The translations under genes and the position numbers were made by a program. A stretch of DNA of 7,206 nucleotides from Thermoplasmata archaeon. GTDB taxonomy: Archaea > Thermoplasmatota > Thermoplasmata > GCA-020350865. This document shows, one piece after another, positions 1-5,691 of this stretch (its first letter is position 1; the number at the start of each line of letters is the position of its first letter). The notes below the pieces were generated by a model. That model made no database searches and was not told where the DNA came from. It saw only the letters and a list, made by a program, of their open reading frames with translations. The DNA lies in contig CP070672.1 in assembly GCA_020351895.1 (NCBI GenBank), positions 3,211,813 to 3,219,018 on the forward strand. The letters are read 5' to 3'.

Positions 1-621
1 TTTATCACCGCCATATCCTTCTTCCTTCCATTCTCCTTCGTAATACCAGTCATCGTCCCGGTAATACGGGAATTCCGATATTTCAAGGCCTTCTGCAATC
101 TCGAAAGTTACAGTGATATCCATATCTCCAGCTGCATAGCGTCCTTGATTCCAATCCCTGTCATAAAACATCATCAGGGAGTTCTCGCCCTGGAATACGA
201 ATATATCGGTAAATGTTCCTGGATGTCCATTTGGTGTGAAATTCGTAATCTCTATTGATTCGAAGATTGTTACATTTTCCCATGTCAGATTGTATTCAGG
301 GAATTCCGGTGAAATCCCTTTCTCTCCTGTTTCATAATCATACCACTCTTCCTCGTACATTAACATTGGGTAAAACATATCGAAAGTTGAGAGGGTTACA
401 GTGTAATCGGTCACTATACCAGTACTTTTATTGATTAAAAAGTGCAGGTAATTTCCAATTGCTTCTCCGTCACTGTAGTTGAAGTGTCCGGGTTCATAGC
501 CCCACATTTCCCCCCAGTAAAAACTATCGCTGGAGGTTTCATCACCCACCGTACTTGCAATAGGTAGTGCGGCCATCATCATGCAAACAAAAATTGCTAC
601 AATCGCTTTATTCCCCATCAT
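1..621 (-). CDS. Exported protein of unknown function, N-terminal part (C-terminus beyond the left edge)
   Basis: An open frame of 207 codons runs without a stop from ATG at 621 to the left edge, so the gene is cut by the window. The N-terminus MMGNKAIVAIFVCMMMAALP is a good Sec signal peptide: a lysine, a hydrophobic core of about 15 residues and small residues (IASTVG) where cleavage is expected near residue 23-25. The mature part is acidic and aromatic, with many Tyr, Trp, Asp and Glu, several N-x-S/T sequons (NYS, NKS, NLT, NVT) and alternating polar/hydrophobic stretches that suggest beta structure. A GGTGA ribosome site at 626-630 precedes the two adjacent ATGs; the second ATG (618) is better spaced but the difference is one residue. 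I recognise no family. The missing C-terminus may hold a membrane anchor, as in the other surface proteins here, but this cannot be seen. Confidence 0.8.
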   Translation of the reverse strand, partial: MMGNKAIVAIFVCMMMAALPIASTVGDETSSDSFYWGEMWGYEPGHFNYSDGEAIGNYLHFLINKSTGIVTDYTVTLSTFDMFYPMLMYEEEWYDYETGEKGISPEFPEYNLTWENVTIFESIEITNFTPNGHPGTFTDIFVFQGENSLMMFYDRDWNQGRYAAGDMDITVTFEIAEGLEISEFPYYRDDDWYYEGEWKEEGYGGDK

Positions 622-655
622 TAAATCACCTAGAAAATAGATTATTCTAATGCAC

Positions 656-663
656 ATAAATAG
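656..663 (-). promoter_or_regulatory. Probable TATA box of the exported-protein gene
   Basis: On the minus strand the sequence reads AAAACCTATTTATG, an A-rich BRE-like stretch followed by CTATTTAT, centred about 39 bases upstream of the ATG at 621. With the usual archaeal TATA-to-start distance of about 25 bases, transcription would begin near 634 and leave a short leader that still contains the GGTGA site. The match to the TATA consensus is moderate. Confidence 0.4.
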
Positions 664-745
664 GTTTTGATACGTTTGTTAAACAGGTTAGTACATTCGT
701 TGAACTGCGATGCCAAGAAAGAATTCGTAACTTCATTACCAGAGC

Positions 746-1138
746 TTAAGGCAGTCTAACCTGGATTATTTCCCCGTCCTTGATTTTTCTGAAGACCTTT
801 GCATCGCCGATTACTCGTGCAAACAGGTTCACTGGACTGTAGGCATTTGGTTTTTCGGTTTCGGAAACAGGTGTAGGGCCGAAGAATAGGCACATTGCAT
901 TTCCTGTTGGCCAAAATGCGATGTCCCCCACCTCCATCTCCTGCTGGCCGTTCTCCTCTACGACTCCCACAGGTATGTTGAAGTATATCTCCTCTCCCCA
1001 TACATTGGCCTTGCCTTCGAAGGGAAGGGCTTTTAAAACCGCTTCTGCGGTTTCGGGATTCTTATCAATTATTTCGGCCTGAACCTCGCCGATGCTCTCG
1101 CTTTCAATTGCTAGTTTTAAGTCTGCTGACATCACCAT
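746..1138 (-). CDS. Cyclophilin-like fold protein (DUF369/TM1367 family)
   Basis: This 130-residue protein matches the small cyclophilin-like family typified by Thermotoga TM1367 (Pfam PF04126, COG2164), recognised from memory of its conserved blocks. Visible blocks are NPETAEAVLKALPFEGKANVW at about residues 27-47, the strand EIYFNIPV at 50-57, VGDIAFWPTGNAMCLFFGPTP at about 71-90, and SPVNLFARVIGD at 101-112. Length fits the family, which is a single domain with no signal peptide, so it is cytoplasmic. The fold resembles cyclophilin but prolyl isomerase activity is not established for these proteins and the biochemical role is unknown. ATG 1138 and ATG 1132 are both possible starts (MVM...); there is no well-spaced Shine-Dalgarno site for either, so translation may be leaderless or weakly initiated. 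It stands alone, divergent from the tRNA gene, with 124 bases separating it from the next minus-strand gene. Confidence 0.85.
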   Translation of the reverse strand: MVMSADLKLAIESESIGEVQAEIIDKNPETAEAVLKALPFEGKANVWGEEIYFNIPVGVVEENGQQEMEVGDIAFWPTGNAMCLFFGPTPVSETEKPNAYSPVNLFARVIGDAKVFRKIKDGEIIQVRLP

Positions 1139-1192
1139 GGGAATCGTATATAATGCTTTAATCGTTTCGATGGAAGCCTCTCAAAAAACCGG

Positions 1193-1204
1193 GCATTATA
1201 AAAA
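1193..1204 (-). promoter_or_regulatory. Candidate TATA box of the cyclophilin-like gene
   Basis: The minus strand reads TTTTTATAATGC here, a fair TATA box about 60 bases upstream of the ATG at 1138; transcription would start near 1173 and leave a leader of about 35 bases. A second TATA-like string, ATTATATAC at about 1147-1155, lies only about 12 bases from the ATG. It would place the transcript start inside the gene, where no alternative start codon is seen, so it is less likely. Confidence 0.35.
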
Positions 1205-1206
1205 CA

Positions 1207-1216
1207 TTAAATATAA
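1207..1216 (+). promoter_or_regulatory. TATA box of the tRNA-Val gene
   Basis: TTAAATATAA is close to the archaeal TATA consensus, preceded by an A-rich stretch (AAAAAC) that can serve as BRE. It is centred about 35 bases upstream of the first base of the tRNA, so transcription would begin near 1238 and leave a leader of about 9 bases for RNase P to remove. Confidence 0.6.
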
Positions 1217-1266
1217 TGGATAGAATACAGGAAAACAGGCCAATGAGGGCCGATGGTCTAGGGGTT

Positions 1267-1299
1267 ACATTGGTGGAAGAAACCTCCACTGTGCCTCAG
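1267..1299 (+). other. tRNA intron 1, 33 bases, in the D-loop between positions 20a and 21
   Basis: The splice sites are set by a canonical bulge-helix-bulge. The 4-bp central helix is G1261-G1264 with C1294-C1297 (GGGG/CCTC, one G-U). The 5' bulge is TTA (1265-1267), cut between T1266 and A1267; the 3' bulge is AGA (1298-1300), cut between G1299 and A1300. The intron itself folds as C1268-A1269-T1270 with G1291-T1292-G1293, then GGTGGA (1272-1277) with TCCACT (1285-1290) closing a 7-base loop, leaving T1271 unpaired. A cut one base later (1268-1300) gives the same mature sequence, since both flanking bases are A, but fits the bulge geometry less well. Confidence 0.8.
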
Positions 1300-1316
1300 A
1301 TGACGTCGCGCTTACA

Positions 1317-1364
1317 ACCGCAGGGAACAAGTTCCCTTGGGTCCTTGCCACCCTGTGACAAGAG
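1317..1364 (+). other. tRNA intron 2, 48 bases, at the canonical 37/38 position
   Basis: A BHB fold again fixes the ends. The central helix is C1311-A1314 (CTTA, positions 32-35) with CAAG (1359-1362), three pairs plus one A-C mismatch. The 5' bulge CAA (1315-1317) is cut after A1316 (position 37); the 3' bulge AGA (1363-1365) is cut before A1365 (position 38). The intron stem CGCAGGG (1319-1325) pairs with CCCTGTG (1351-1357) with one G-U. An alternative internal hairpin, GGGAA (1323-1327) with TTCCC (1332-1336), competes with this stem. The relaxed A-C pair suggests an endonuclease tolerant of imperfect BHB helices. Confidence 0.8.
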
Positions 1365-1400
1365 ACGCGGAGGTCGCCGGTTCGATTCCGGCTCGGCCCA

Positions 1401-1411
1401 TTTCTATTTTC
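1401..1411 (+). terminator. Probable T-rich terminator after the tRNA
   Basis: TTTCTATTTTC follows the discriminator base immediately. Archaeal RNA polymerase stops at T-runs on the non-template strand without needing a hairpin, so this is the likely stop for the short tRNA transcript. The remaining 170 bases up to the next gene are AT-rich and I see no further gene in them. Confidence 0.45.
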
Positions 1412-1583
1412 ATCATTCCGTTAGAAAAAACGATATGAGGAAAATATTCCTAAATTCTACATATGATGGATTTTCAGCAATAATAATATATGCATTATAA
1501 CAATAACTATTAATCATTATCTTATGTTTATTAAGTGTATCGAAAAGAATCTGAGGTTTGTGCCTAAGACTTGAAGGGTGAAC

Positions 1584-2183
1584 ATGCTAAAGAAATTGTT
1601 TATTACAAATAAGAAAGTTGCAGCGTTATTCCTTGTAATTATTGTATGTATCATATCCTTTCCTTTTTTCTTGTATACCGTACATTATAGACTATCCGTG
1701 ACAGCCCCCATTACCAATAAGATTGCCAAGTCAGGTGAGACAGTAGAATTCAACATAACTTTTGAGCTGGAAGGGGGAAATTCTGTAAAGGTTATTGAAA
1801 TAACGGATATAGATAAGGTAGGTGATTGGAATATTGGTTATGGTGGTAGGACTATAAGGATTTCCCCGGATTCAATTAAAAATGTTACTATAACAGTTAA
1901 TATACCTGAGGATGCGGAAAACTTTAAACGGTATTCTTTTGAATTTGATCTACGAGGCGATTATTATATGGAAAACCTGAGATTCAGAGTAACAGTAGAT
2001 AACCACGAACCCCCATTGACAGATCGCTATGCAGGCTCTATTCGGGGGATGGAGGGTGGTTCTGATCTTGGGTTATCACCTTTTGTGTTCATCCCAGAAG
2101 CAATTATTATAATATGTGTAATCTTATTGTTTATATTTGTGAGAAAAGCCCGATCAAATGAAAAACAAAATCAGCCTCCCTAA
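1584..2183 (+). CDS. Doubly membrane-anchored protein with NEW3-like extracellular domain
   Basis: The 199-residue product starts MLKKLFITNKKVAALFLVII, a signal peptide or signal anchor with its hydrophobic stretch at about 12-31. Residues 36-140 form an extracellular region whose pattern, SGETVEFNITF at 50-60 and ITVNIPEDAE at 103-112, resembles the NEW3/CARDB-type immunoglobulin-like domains common on archaeal surface proteins. A linker rich in Gly and Ser leads to a second membrane segment at about 167-186, then a basic cytoplasmic tail (VRKARSNEKQNQPP). If the first segment is cleaved this is a type I protein. ATG 1584 is chosen: the GTG at 1578 lies inside the GGGTGA ribosome site (1576-1581), although that site is only two bases from the ATG. 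The assignment to NEW3 rests on pattern, not on an alignment; no enzymatic residues are evident. It stands alone, converging on the large surface-protein gene. Confidence 0.8.
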   Translation: MLKKLFITNKKVAALFLVIIVCIISFPFFLYTVHYRLSVTAPITNKIAKSGETVEFNITFELEGGNSVKVIEITDIDKVGDWNIGYGGRTIRISPDSIKNVTITVNIPEDAENFKRYSFEFDLRGDYYMENLRFRVTVDNHEPPLTDRYAGSIRGMEGGSDLGLSPFVFIPEAIIIICVILLFIFVRKARSNEKQNQPP

Positions 2184-2260
2184 ATGAAAATAGAGTATTT
2201 CCTGAGTGGTAGGATCGAGTTTGAAAAATTATGGCTTGTTGCATCTATTAGTTATCCATT

Positions 2261-2266
2261 AAAAAA
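2261..2266 (-). terminator. Possible T-run terminator of the large surface-protein gene
   Basis: On the minus strand a run of six T occurs in GGATTTTTTAATGG, about 125 bases past the annotated stop and about 60 past the second in-frame stop at 2326-2328. It is the only clear T-run in the convergent gap 2184-2391. A single T-run is weak evidence. Confidence 0.3.
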
Positions 2267-2325
2267 TCCGTTATTCCTCCCCATGATACCAACACGACGC
2301 GATCGCCCAGTGATTATCCCAAACT

Positions 2326-2391
2326 TTACCGCGATGGTGGCGGTGGGTGAGGTAATGGACAGCTAGGTGTTCTAGGCGGAGGTGGTGACGG
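2326..2391 (-). other. In-frame proline-rich extension beyond the surface-protein stop codon
   Basis: Directly after the TAA at 2392-2394 the same frame stays open for 21 codons before a TAA at 2326-2328. Twelve of these 21 codons are proline, in two PPPP blocks, with Ser, Arg, Thr, His, Cys and Leu between. The preceding residues are already of the same type (MYQPPQTDVQG), so this reads as the rest of a proline-rich cytoplasmic tail. A single base change (TAT or TAC to TAA, restoring Q-G-Y-P) would join the two. It could be a recent nonsense mutation, a sequencing error or readthrough; chance is possible but unlikely for such composition at exactly this frame. Confidence 0.55.
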
Positions 2392-5025
2392 TTATCCTTG
2401 AACATCAGTTTGGGGCGGTTGGTACATTTCTTCTCCCTTAACAAAATTGCTAGTTGTTGGCTTTCCTGGTTTCTTTTTTCGTCTGATAAATCTTACTGTG
2501 AAAATTAATGTGAGAATTATTACTACTAGAAATATCAGTAAGATATAGATGTCGAGGCCCTCCTTCCCAGGCTCTTTCCATTTTGTCGAATCTAGGGGAT
2601 AATAATCATTCTCGTCAAGGATTCCATCATCATCGTCATCAGGGTCGGCGTTATTCCCAATGCCATCGTTGTCAGTGTCCAACCATTCCGTAGCATTCAG
2701 AGGAAAGGTATCATTCACATCCAAATATCCGTCGTTATCGTCATCCTCGTCCTCAAAATCCAAAGTGCCATCTCCATCAAAGTCTCTATCAGGGGTTGCA
2801 TTTGTCGAATTAGAAAGGAAACCTTCACCAACGGCGTTCACAGCACTCATTTTGTAATAATAAGTGACGCCGTTAGTAACATTTGTATCATTGTAATACA
2901 AACCATTTCCAATTTCCGTAAGGAATGTCTCTCCACCTGATGTTTCACCTCTAAAGATTCTGTAATTTGTAACAGGAGAACCTCCATCTGAAGAGGGAGG
3001 ACTCCAACTCATATTTACGTATGAATTTCCACAGATAGAGTATAAATTAGTAGGTGCTGTAGGTATTGTCACAAGAGTAGCATTCGATTCATTGGACAAT
3101 ACTCCTTCACCAACAGCATTTTTTGCACTAACCTTATAATGATAGGTGATACCATTTGTAACATTGGTATCATTGAAATACGTTATATTACCAATTTCAA
3201 TAAGAAAACTTTCCTCCCCCGAAGTATTACTTCTGTAGATTCTATAGTTTGTAATAGGAGAACCACCACTTGATGTAGGAGAATCCCATGTTAAATTTAC
3301 ACAATAAACACCAGCATTTGCTTGAAGATTTTGAGGTGCATATGGCGGTGCCATAGGGGTTGCGTTTATTTCGTTGGATATTGGGCCTTCTCCCGCCGTA
3401 TTCTTAGCACTAACCTTATAGTAGTAAGTGATGCCATTTGTTACGTTTGTATCGTTGTGATATAATTCATTCATAATCTCCGTAAGGAATGATTCTCCAT
3501 TGGGTACCTCACTCCTGTAGACTCTGTAATTTGTGACAGGATCATATTCGCTGGAAGAAGGGACATCCCATGTTACATTTATGAAGGAATCCCCTGCCGT
3601 TGCTACCAAATCTGTTGGTGCAGATGGAGCTCCCCAAGGATACTTCAATGGATAAAAATCTGTGCTGTTGGCATCGATGTCGTATTGAGTGTCATATATA
3701 CCATCAGGCGATCCTGTTGTTTGGGGAGTATCTGCTCCACTGTAATAATCTGCATGTGCTCCACTTAAATAAGACCAATAGTTGCCCCCAGTAGGATAGG
3801 TATCATTCCAATAATTATTCCTGTCATCATAAACATTTAATCCGTTGTTGATTAAATTGTTGTGAAAAATCCTGTTATATGAAGACCACTTAAGACTGAT
3901 TCCATAATGTATGTTGTTCGTGACGATGTTACATGCTATTATGTTACTGTTTGATTCACCGTGGATATAAATGCCATCATGTTTGTTTGAGAGAACGATG
4001 TTTCCAGTGATGTTGCATTCACTGGATGAACTAATATACATTCCATATGTGTTGTATGAAACGTTGTTATTCGTGATGTTGATGTTTGAAGAGAAACCTA
4101 TCAAGATACCAACATAACTATAAGTAATCTCCAGGTTTTCTATCTCGACTTCGGCGCAGTTTGCAAGTATCACCTGCCCTACATCAATTGGGATTGAACC
4201 ACCGGTTTGATTTTTCAAGTAATATACAGGTTTTCCGTTGATGGTGTTTGATTGGTCAATGTTATGAGTATTCCAATGCTCGATTTGACCCCCCCAAATA
4301 TGAAACCCATTTTTTATTATTGTGTTTTCATAGAAGTTATTTCCTTCAGAATCCCAAAGATGAATACCATATGGGCTGTTTGAGTATAGTGTATTGTTTA
4401 TGATTGTGTTTTCATTTGAAGAGAAATGTGTACTAATATCCCTATAGTTATTCGAAAAGTTATTGCTACTTATATTGTTTCTACTGGATGAATCTAGATG
4501 GATTCCATTTCTGTTTTCGAAGGCAATATTCTCTTCAATATTGTTCTCATTGGAGTTCCATAAAAATATGCCTCTAAAAGTATTTGAGACGTTGGTATTG
4601 AATACCTTACAGTTCTCTACCATCCAGAGTTTTATCCCCCCATGCCATAATGACTCCTCACCATTCCTAACAGTCAAGGCCGATACATTCACCCAATTTG
4701 CACTAACGGCAACAACACTCCCTATACCTCCGCCATCGATAATCGTAATATCTCTGTCCTCCCCGGTCAAATTTATGGTTTTATCCACCACTACATTCTC
4801 ATAATACGTCCCACTATAAACATAGACGGTATCCCCATCATTCGACACATTTATCGCATGCTGGACACTAGTATAAGCTCCTCCGGATCCTGTAGTATTC
4901 ACATATATAGTGGCTCCAGAAACCCTTTCCACTAAACCAACAGGATTATCATAAACGCACAGAATTGCCAAACCACCCATGCACAATAATAAACTTAGCC
5001 AAACTGAGATTATCTTTTTTACCAA
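2392..5025 (-). CDS. Cell-surface protein: NosD-like beta-helix, three FN3 units, Asp-rich calcium repeats, C-terminal anchor
   Basis: This is an 877-residue type I membrane protein. The Sec signal peptide is MVKKIISVWLSLLLCMGGLA. Residues about 40-460 form a right-handed parallel beta-helix of the NosD/PbH1 type: an opening block YTSVQHAINVSNDGDTVYV, many N-x-I/N-x-S rungs such as NNISSNNFSNN, and the closing NYW...GGNYWSY...YPL block. Three fibronectin type III units follow at about 464-557, 558-651 and 652-745, each with a TNYRVYRS-like strand and an NDTNVTNG turn. Residues 746-815 carry thrombospondin type 3-like repeats (DFDGDGTLD, DTDNDGIG, DDDDDGILD), which bind calcium. A membrane span at about 826-845 and a basic tail (RRKKK) end it. 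Sequons are abundant, so it is probably heavily N-glycosylated. The role is likely adhesion or polysaccharide binding; no catalytic residues were identified. Start: TTG 5025 has GGAGGA five bases upstream and gives a clean signal peptide; ATG 5076 would add 17 charged residues and lies upstream of the predicted transcript start. Confidence 0.88.
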   Translation of the reverse strand: MVKKIISVWLSLLLCMGGLAILCVYDNPVGLVERVSGATIYVNTTGSGGAYTSVQHAINVSNDGDTVYVYSGTYYENVVVDKTINLTGEDRDITIIDGGGIGSVVAVSANWVNVSALTVRNGEESLWHGGIKLWMVENCKVFNTNVSNTFRGIFLWNSNENNIEENIAFENRNGIHLDSSSRNNISSNNFSNNYRDISTHFSSNENTIINNTLYSNSPYGIHLWDSEGNNFYENTIIKNGFHIWGGQIEHWNTHNIDQSNTINGKPVYYLKNQTGGSIPIDVGQVILANCAEVEIENLEITYSYVGILIGFSSNINITNNNVSYNTYGMYISSSSECNITGNIVLSNKHDGIYIHGESNSNIIACNIVTNNIHYGISLKWSSYNRIFHNNLINNGLNVYDDRNNYWNDTYPTGGNYWSYLSGAHADYYSGADTPQTTGSPDGIYDTQYDIDANSTDFYPLKYPWGAPSAPTDLVATAGDSFINVTWDVPSSSEYDPVTNYRVYRSEVPNGESFLTEIMNELYHNDTNVTNGITYYYKVSAKNTAGEGPISNEINATPMAPPYAPQNLQANAGVYCVNLTWDSPTSSGGSPITNYRIYRSNTSGEESFLIEIGNITYFNDTNVTNGITYHYKVSAKNAVGEGVLSNESNATLVTIPTAPTNLYSICGNSYVNMSWSPPSSDGGSPVTNYRIFRGETSGGETFLTEIGNGLYYNDTNVTNGVTYYYKMSAVNAVGEGFLSNSTNATPDRDFDGDGTLDFEDEDDDNDGYLDVNDTFPLNATEWLDTDNDGIGNNADPDDDDDGILDENDYYPLDSTKWKEPGKEGLDIYILLIFLVVIILTLIFTVRFIRRKKKPGKPTTSNFVKGEEMYQPPQTDVQG
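2791..3636 (-). repeat. Three tandem FN3-coding units of 282 bases
   Basis: The codons for the N-A-T-P/L motif that ends each unit lie at 2791-2802, 3073-3084 and 3355-3366, exactly 282 bases (94 codons) apart each time. Units are therefore 3355-3636, 3073-3354 and 2791-3072 in order of translation. Protein identity between units is visibly high, for example TNYRVYRS, TNYRIYRS and TNYRIFRG, and the shared NDTNVTNG turn, while the DNA has drifted at many third positions. Confidence 0.85.
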
Positions 5026-5030
5026 AGTCT

Positions 5031-5036
5031 TCCTCC
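5031..5036 (-). promoter_or_regulatory. Ribosome binding site deciding the TTG start of the surface protein
   Basis: The minus strand reads TCTGGAGGAAGACTTTG: GGAGGA lies five bases before TTG 5025. No comparable site precedes ATG 5076, where the upstream bases are ACGAAATAA. Together with the signal peptide that begins right at the TTG (M-V-K-K), this supports TTG initiation. Confidence 0.65.
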
Positions 5037-5084
5037 AGATACTGATTCGATCACGGTCTATACGGTAGCCATTCATTTATTTCG

Positions 5085-5097
5085 TTTATATATATAA
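5085..5097 (-). promoter_or_regulatory. TATA box of the surface-protein gene
   Basis: The minus strand reads TTATATATATAAA. With about 25 bases to the transcript start, transcription begins near 5066, ten bases inside the longer frame that starts at ATG 5076 and about 40 bases before TTG 5025. The string is nearly symmetrical and could also act rightwards. Confidence 0.55.
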
Positions 5098-5109
5098 TTT
5101 TGCCAAAAC

Positions 5110-5118
5110 TATAAATAG
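5110..5118 (+). promoter_or_regulatory. TATA box of the universal-stress/lysine-catabolism cluster
   Basis: CCAAAACTATAAATAG contains an A-rich BRE-like element followed by TATAAATAG. Transcription would start near 5140, giving a leader of about 50 bases that includes the strong ribosome site at 5176-5183. It lies back to back with the surface-protein promoter, about 20 bases away. Confidence 0.55.
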
Positions 5119-5175
5119 AAGCTCCCAACCCACGTAACCAACGAAACCATTTTAAGTGTGGGTGTAATTCACGAA

Positions 5176-5183
5176 AGGAGGTG
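5176..5183 (+). promoter_or_regulatory. Strong Shine-Dalgarno site fixing the UspA-family start
   Basis: AGGAGGTG is a near-perfect complement of the 16S rRNA 3' end and lies six bases before ATG 5190. The GTG at 5181 that would extend the frame by three codons is part of this site and is therefore not the start. Confidence 0.8.
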
Positions 5184-5189
5184 CTTTTC

Positions 5190-5660
5190 ATGAAGGAATA
5201 TCAAAAGATTCTGATACCCACAGACGGTTCAGAGGCGGCAAGGCATGCTGCATTAAAGGGTTTGAGCCTTGCGAATCTCATCGGTGCAGAGGTCATGGCT
5301 TTACATGTAATTGAGCATCCACACTATCTTGGAGAGATGCTGGCAGTTGGTGATATGATTCCAATTGAGCCTCCTGAGATGAAGGAGTCTGACATGTACA
5401 AGGGTCTTGAGAGAATAGGTCAGGAGGCTGTGGATTTTATTAAAGAGGAGGGGGAAAAACTGGGAGTCAAGGTAACCACCAAGATTATGGAAGGTCATCC
5501 AGCAGATCAGATTGTAAAGCTCTCTGAAGAGTTCGACCTAATCGTAATTTCCGCATTGGGTAGGAGCTGTGTTTCTGACCTTCTTATGGGTGGTGTTGCC
5601 GACAAGGTGGCAAGGCACGCCAAATGTCCGATTCTCATTGTAAGGGAAAAAGGAAAATAA
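5190..5660 (+). CDS. Universal stress protein, UspA family
   Basis: A single-domain 156-residue Usp protein, of usual length, cytoplasmic. It opens with the family's first strand and loop, KILIPTDGSEAARHA at 6-20, with Asp12 at the nucleotide-binding position. It ends with SALGRSCVSDLLMGGVADKV at 121-140 and the last strand CPILIVRE at 146-153. ATP-binding members carry G-2x-G-9x-G-(S/T). Here the first Gly is Ser121 and the final Ser/Thr is Gly135, while Gly124 and Gly134 remain, so the site is degenerate and nucleotide binding is uncertain. Usp proteins usually act as homodimers in stress or energy-state responses; a specific partner cannot be named. The gene sits 31 bases upstream of the lysine-ketoglutarate reductase on the same strand, probably as the first gene of an operon, which hints at a link to lysine breakdown or to nutrient stress. 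Confidence 0.93.
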   Translation: MKEYQKILIPTDGSEAARHAALKGLSLANLIGAEVMALHVIEHPHYLGEMLAVGDMIPIEPPEMKESDMYKGLERIGQEAVDFIKEEGEKLGVKVTTKIMEGHPADQIVKLSEEFDLIVISALGRSCVSDLLMGGVADKVARHAKCPILIVREKGK

Positions 5661-5681
5661 AATCTATTTCAATTGTAAAAG

Positions 5682-5686
5682 GGTGA
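5682..5686 (+). promoter_or_regulatory. Ribosome binding site deciding the reductase start
   Basis: AAAGGGTGATGGACATG contains GGTGA five bases before ATG 5692. The upstream in-frame GTG 5683 and ATG 5686 overlap this site, so they are unlikely starts; they would add only three or two residues. Confidence 0.6.
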
Positions 5687-5691
5687 TGGAC

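Larger units (their letters stand above)
1247..1400 (+). tRNA. tRNA-Val (anticodon UAC) with two BHB introns
   Basis: The precursor is 154 bases; removing introns 1267-1299 and 1317-1364 leaves a normal 73-base tRNA. Acceptor stem GGGCCGA (1247-1253) pairs fully with TCGGCCC (1393-1399), followed by discriminator A73 (1400), as usual for valine. The D-stem 5' strand GTC (1256-1258) pairs with GAC (1302-1304); the D-loop has G18G19, and the T8-A14 and G15-C48 tertiary partners are present. Anticodon stem TCGCG (1306-1310) pairs with CGCGG (1366-1370) with one G-U. The anticodon loop is C-T-T-A-C-A plus A38 (1365), giving anticodon TAC at 1313-1315. The T-arm GCCGG/TTCGATT/CCGGC (1376-1392) is perfect. 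CCA is not encoded. The mature form is like archaeal tRNA-Val, whose D-arm typically reads GGTTATGAC. Intact stems and invariant bases argue against a pseudogene. Confidence 0.9.

Noticed and set aside
1268..1300. Treating the 33-base D-loop segment as a sign of a tRNA pseudogene or an insertion element
   Set aside because: The segment is flanked by a 4-bp helix and two 3-base bulges that give precise splice sites, it folds on itself, and the remaining tRNA is intact with all invariant bases.
1216..1500. Plus-strand open frame of 94 codons
   Set aside because: It runs straight through the tRNA-Val precursor in an arbitrary frame, has no ribosome site, and its product has no domain-like composition. 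Its last 21 codons from the ATG near 1435 also lack a ribosome site.
1578..1583. GTG 1578 as the start of the NEW3-like protein
   Set aside because: This GTG is part of the GGGTGA ribosome site; ATG 1584 is the more natural start.
2184..2366. Plus-strand open frame of 60 codons starting right after the NEW3-like gene
   Set aside because: No ribosome site precedes the ATG, which abuts the previous stop. The composition is unremarkable, and its 3' part is antisense to the proline-rich extension of the surface protein.
2660..2857. Plus-strand Ser-rich open frame inside the surface-protein gene
   Set aside because: It is the antisense image of the Asp-rich calcium repeats (GAT/GAC codons read in reverse as Ser/Ile/Val-rich frames).
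2791..3636. Regularly spaced repeats considered as a CRISPR-like array
   Set aside because: The period is 282 bases, in frame, and the repeats are diverged FN3-coding units, not short identical repeats with unique spacers.
4463..4804. Plus-strand 113-codon frame antisense to the beta-helix
   Set aside because: It lacks a ribosome site and any recognisable pattern, whereas the opposite strand encodes clear beta-helix rungs.
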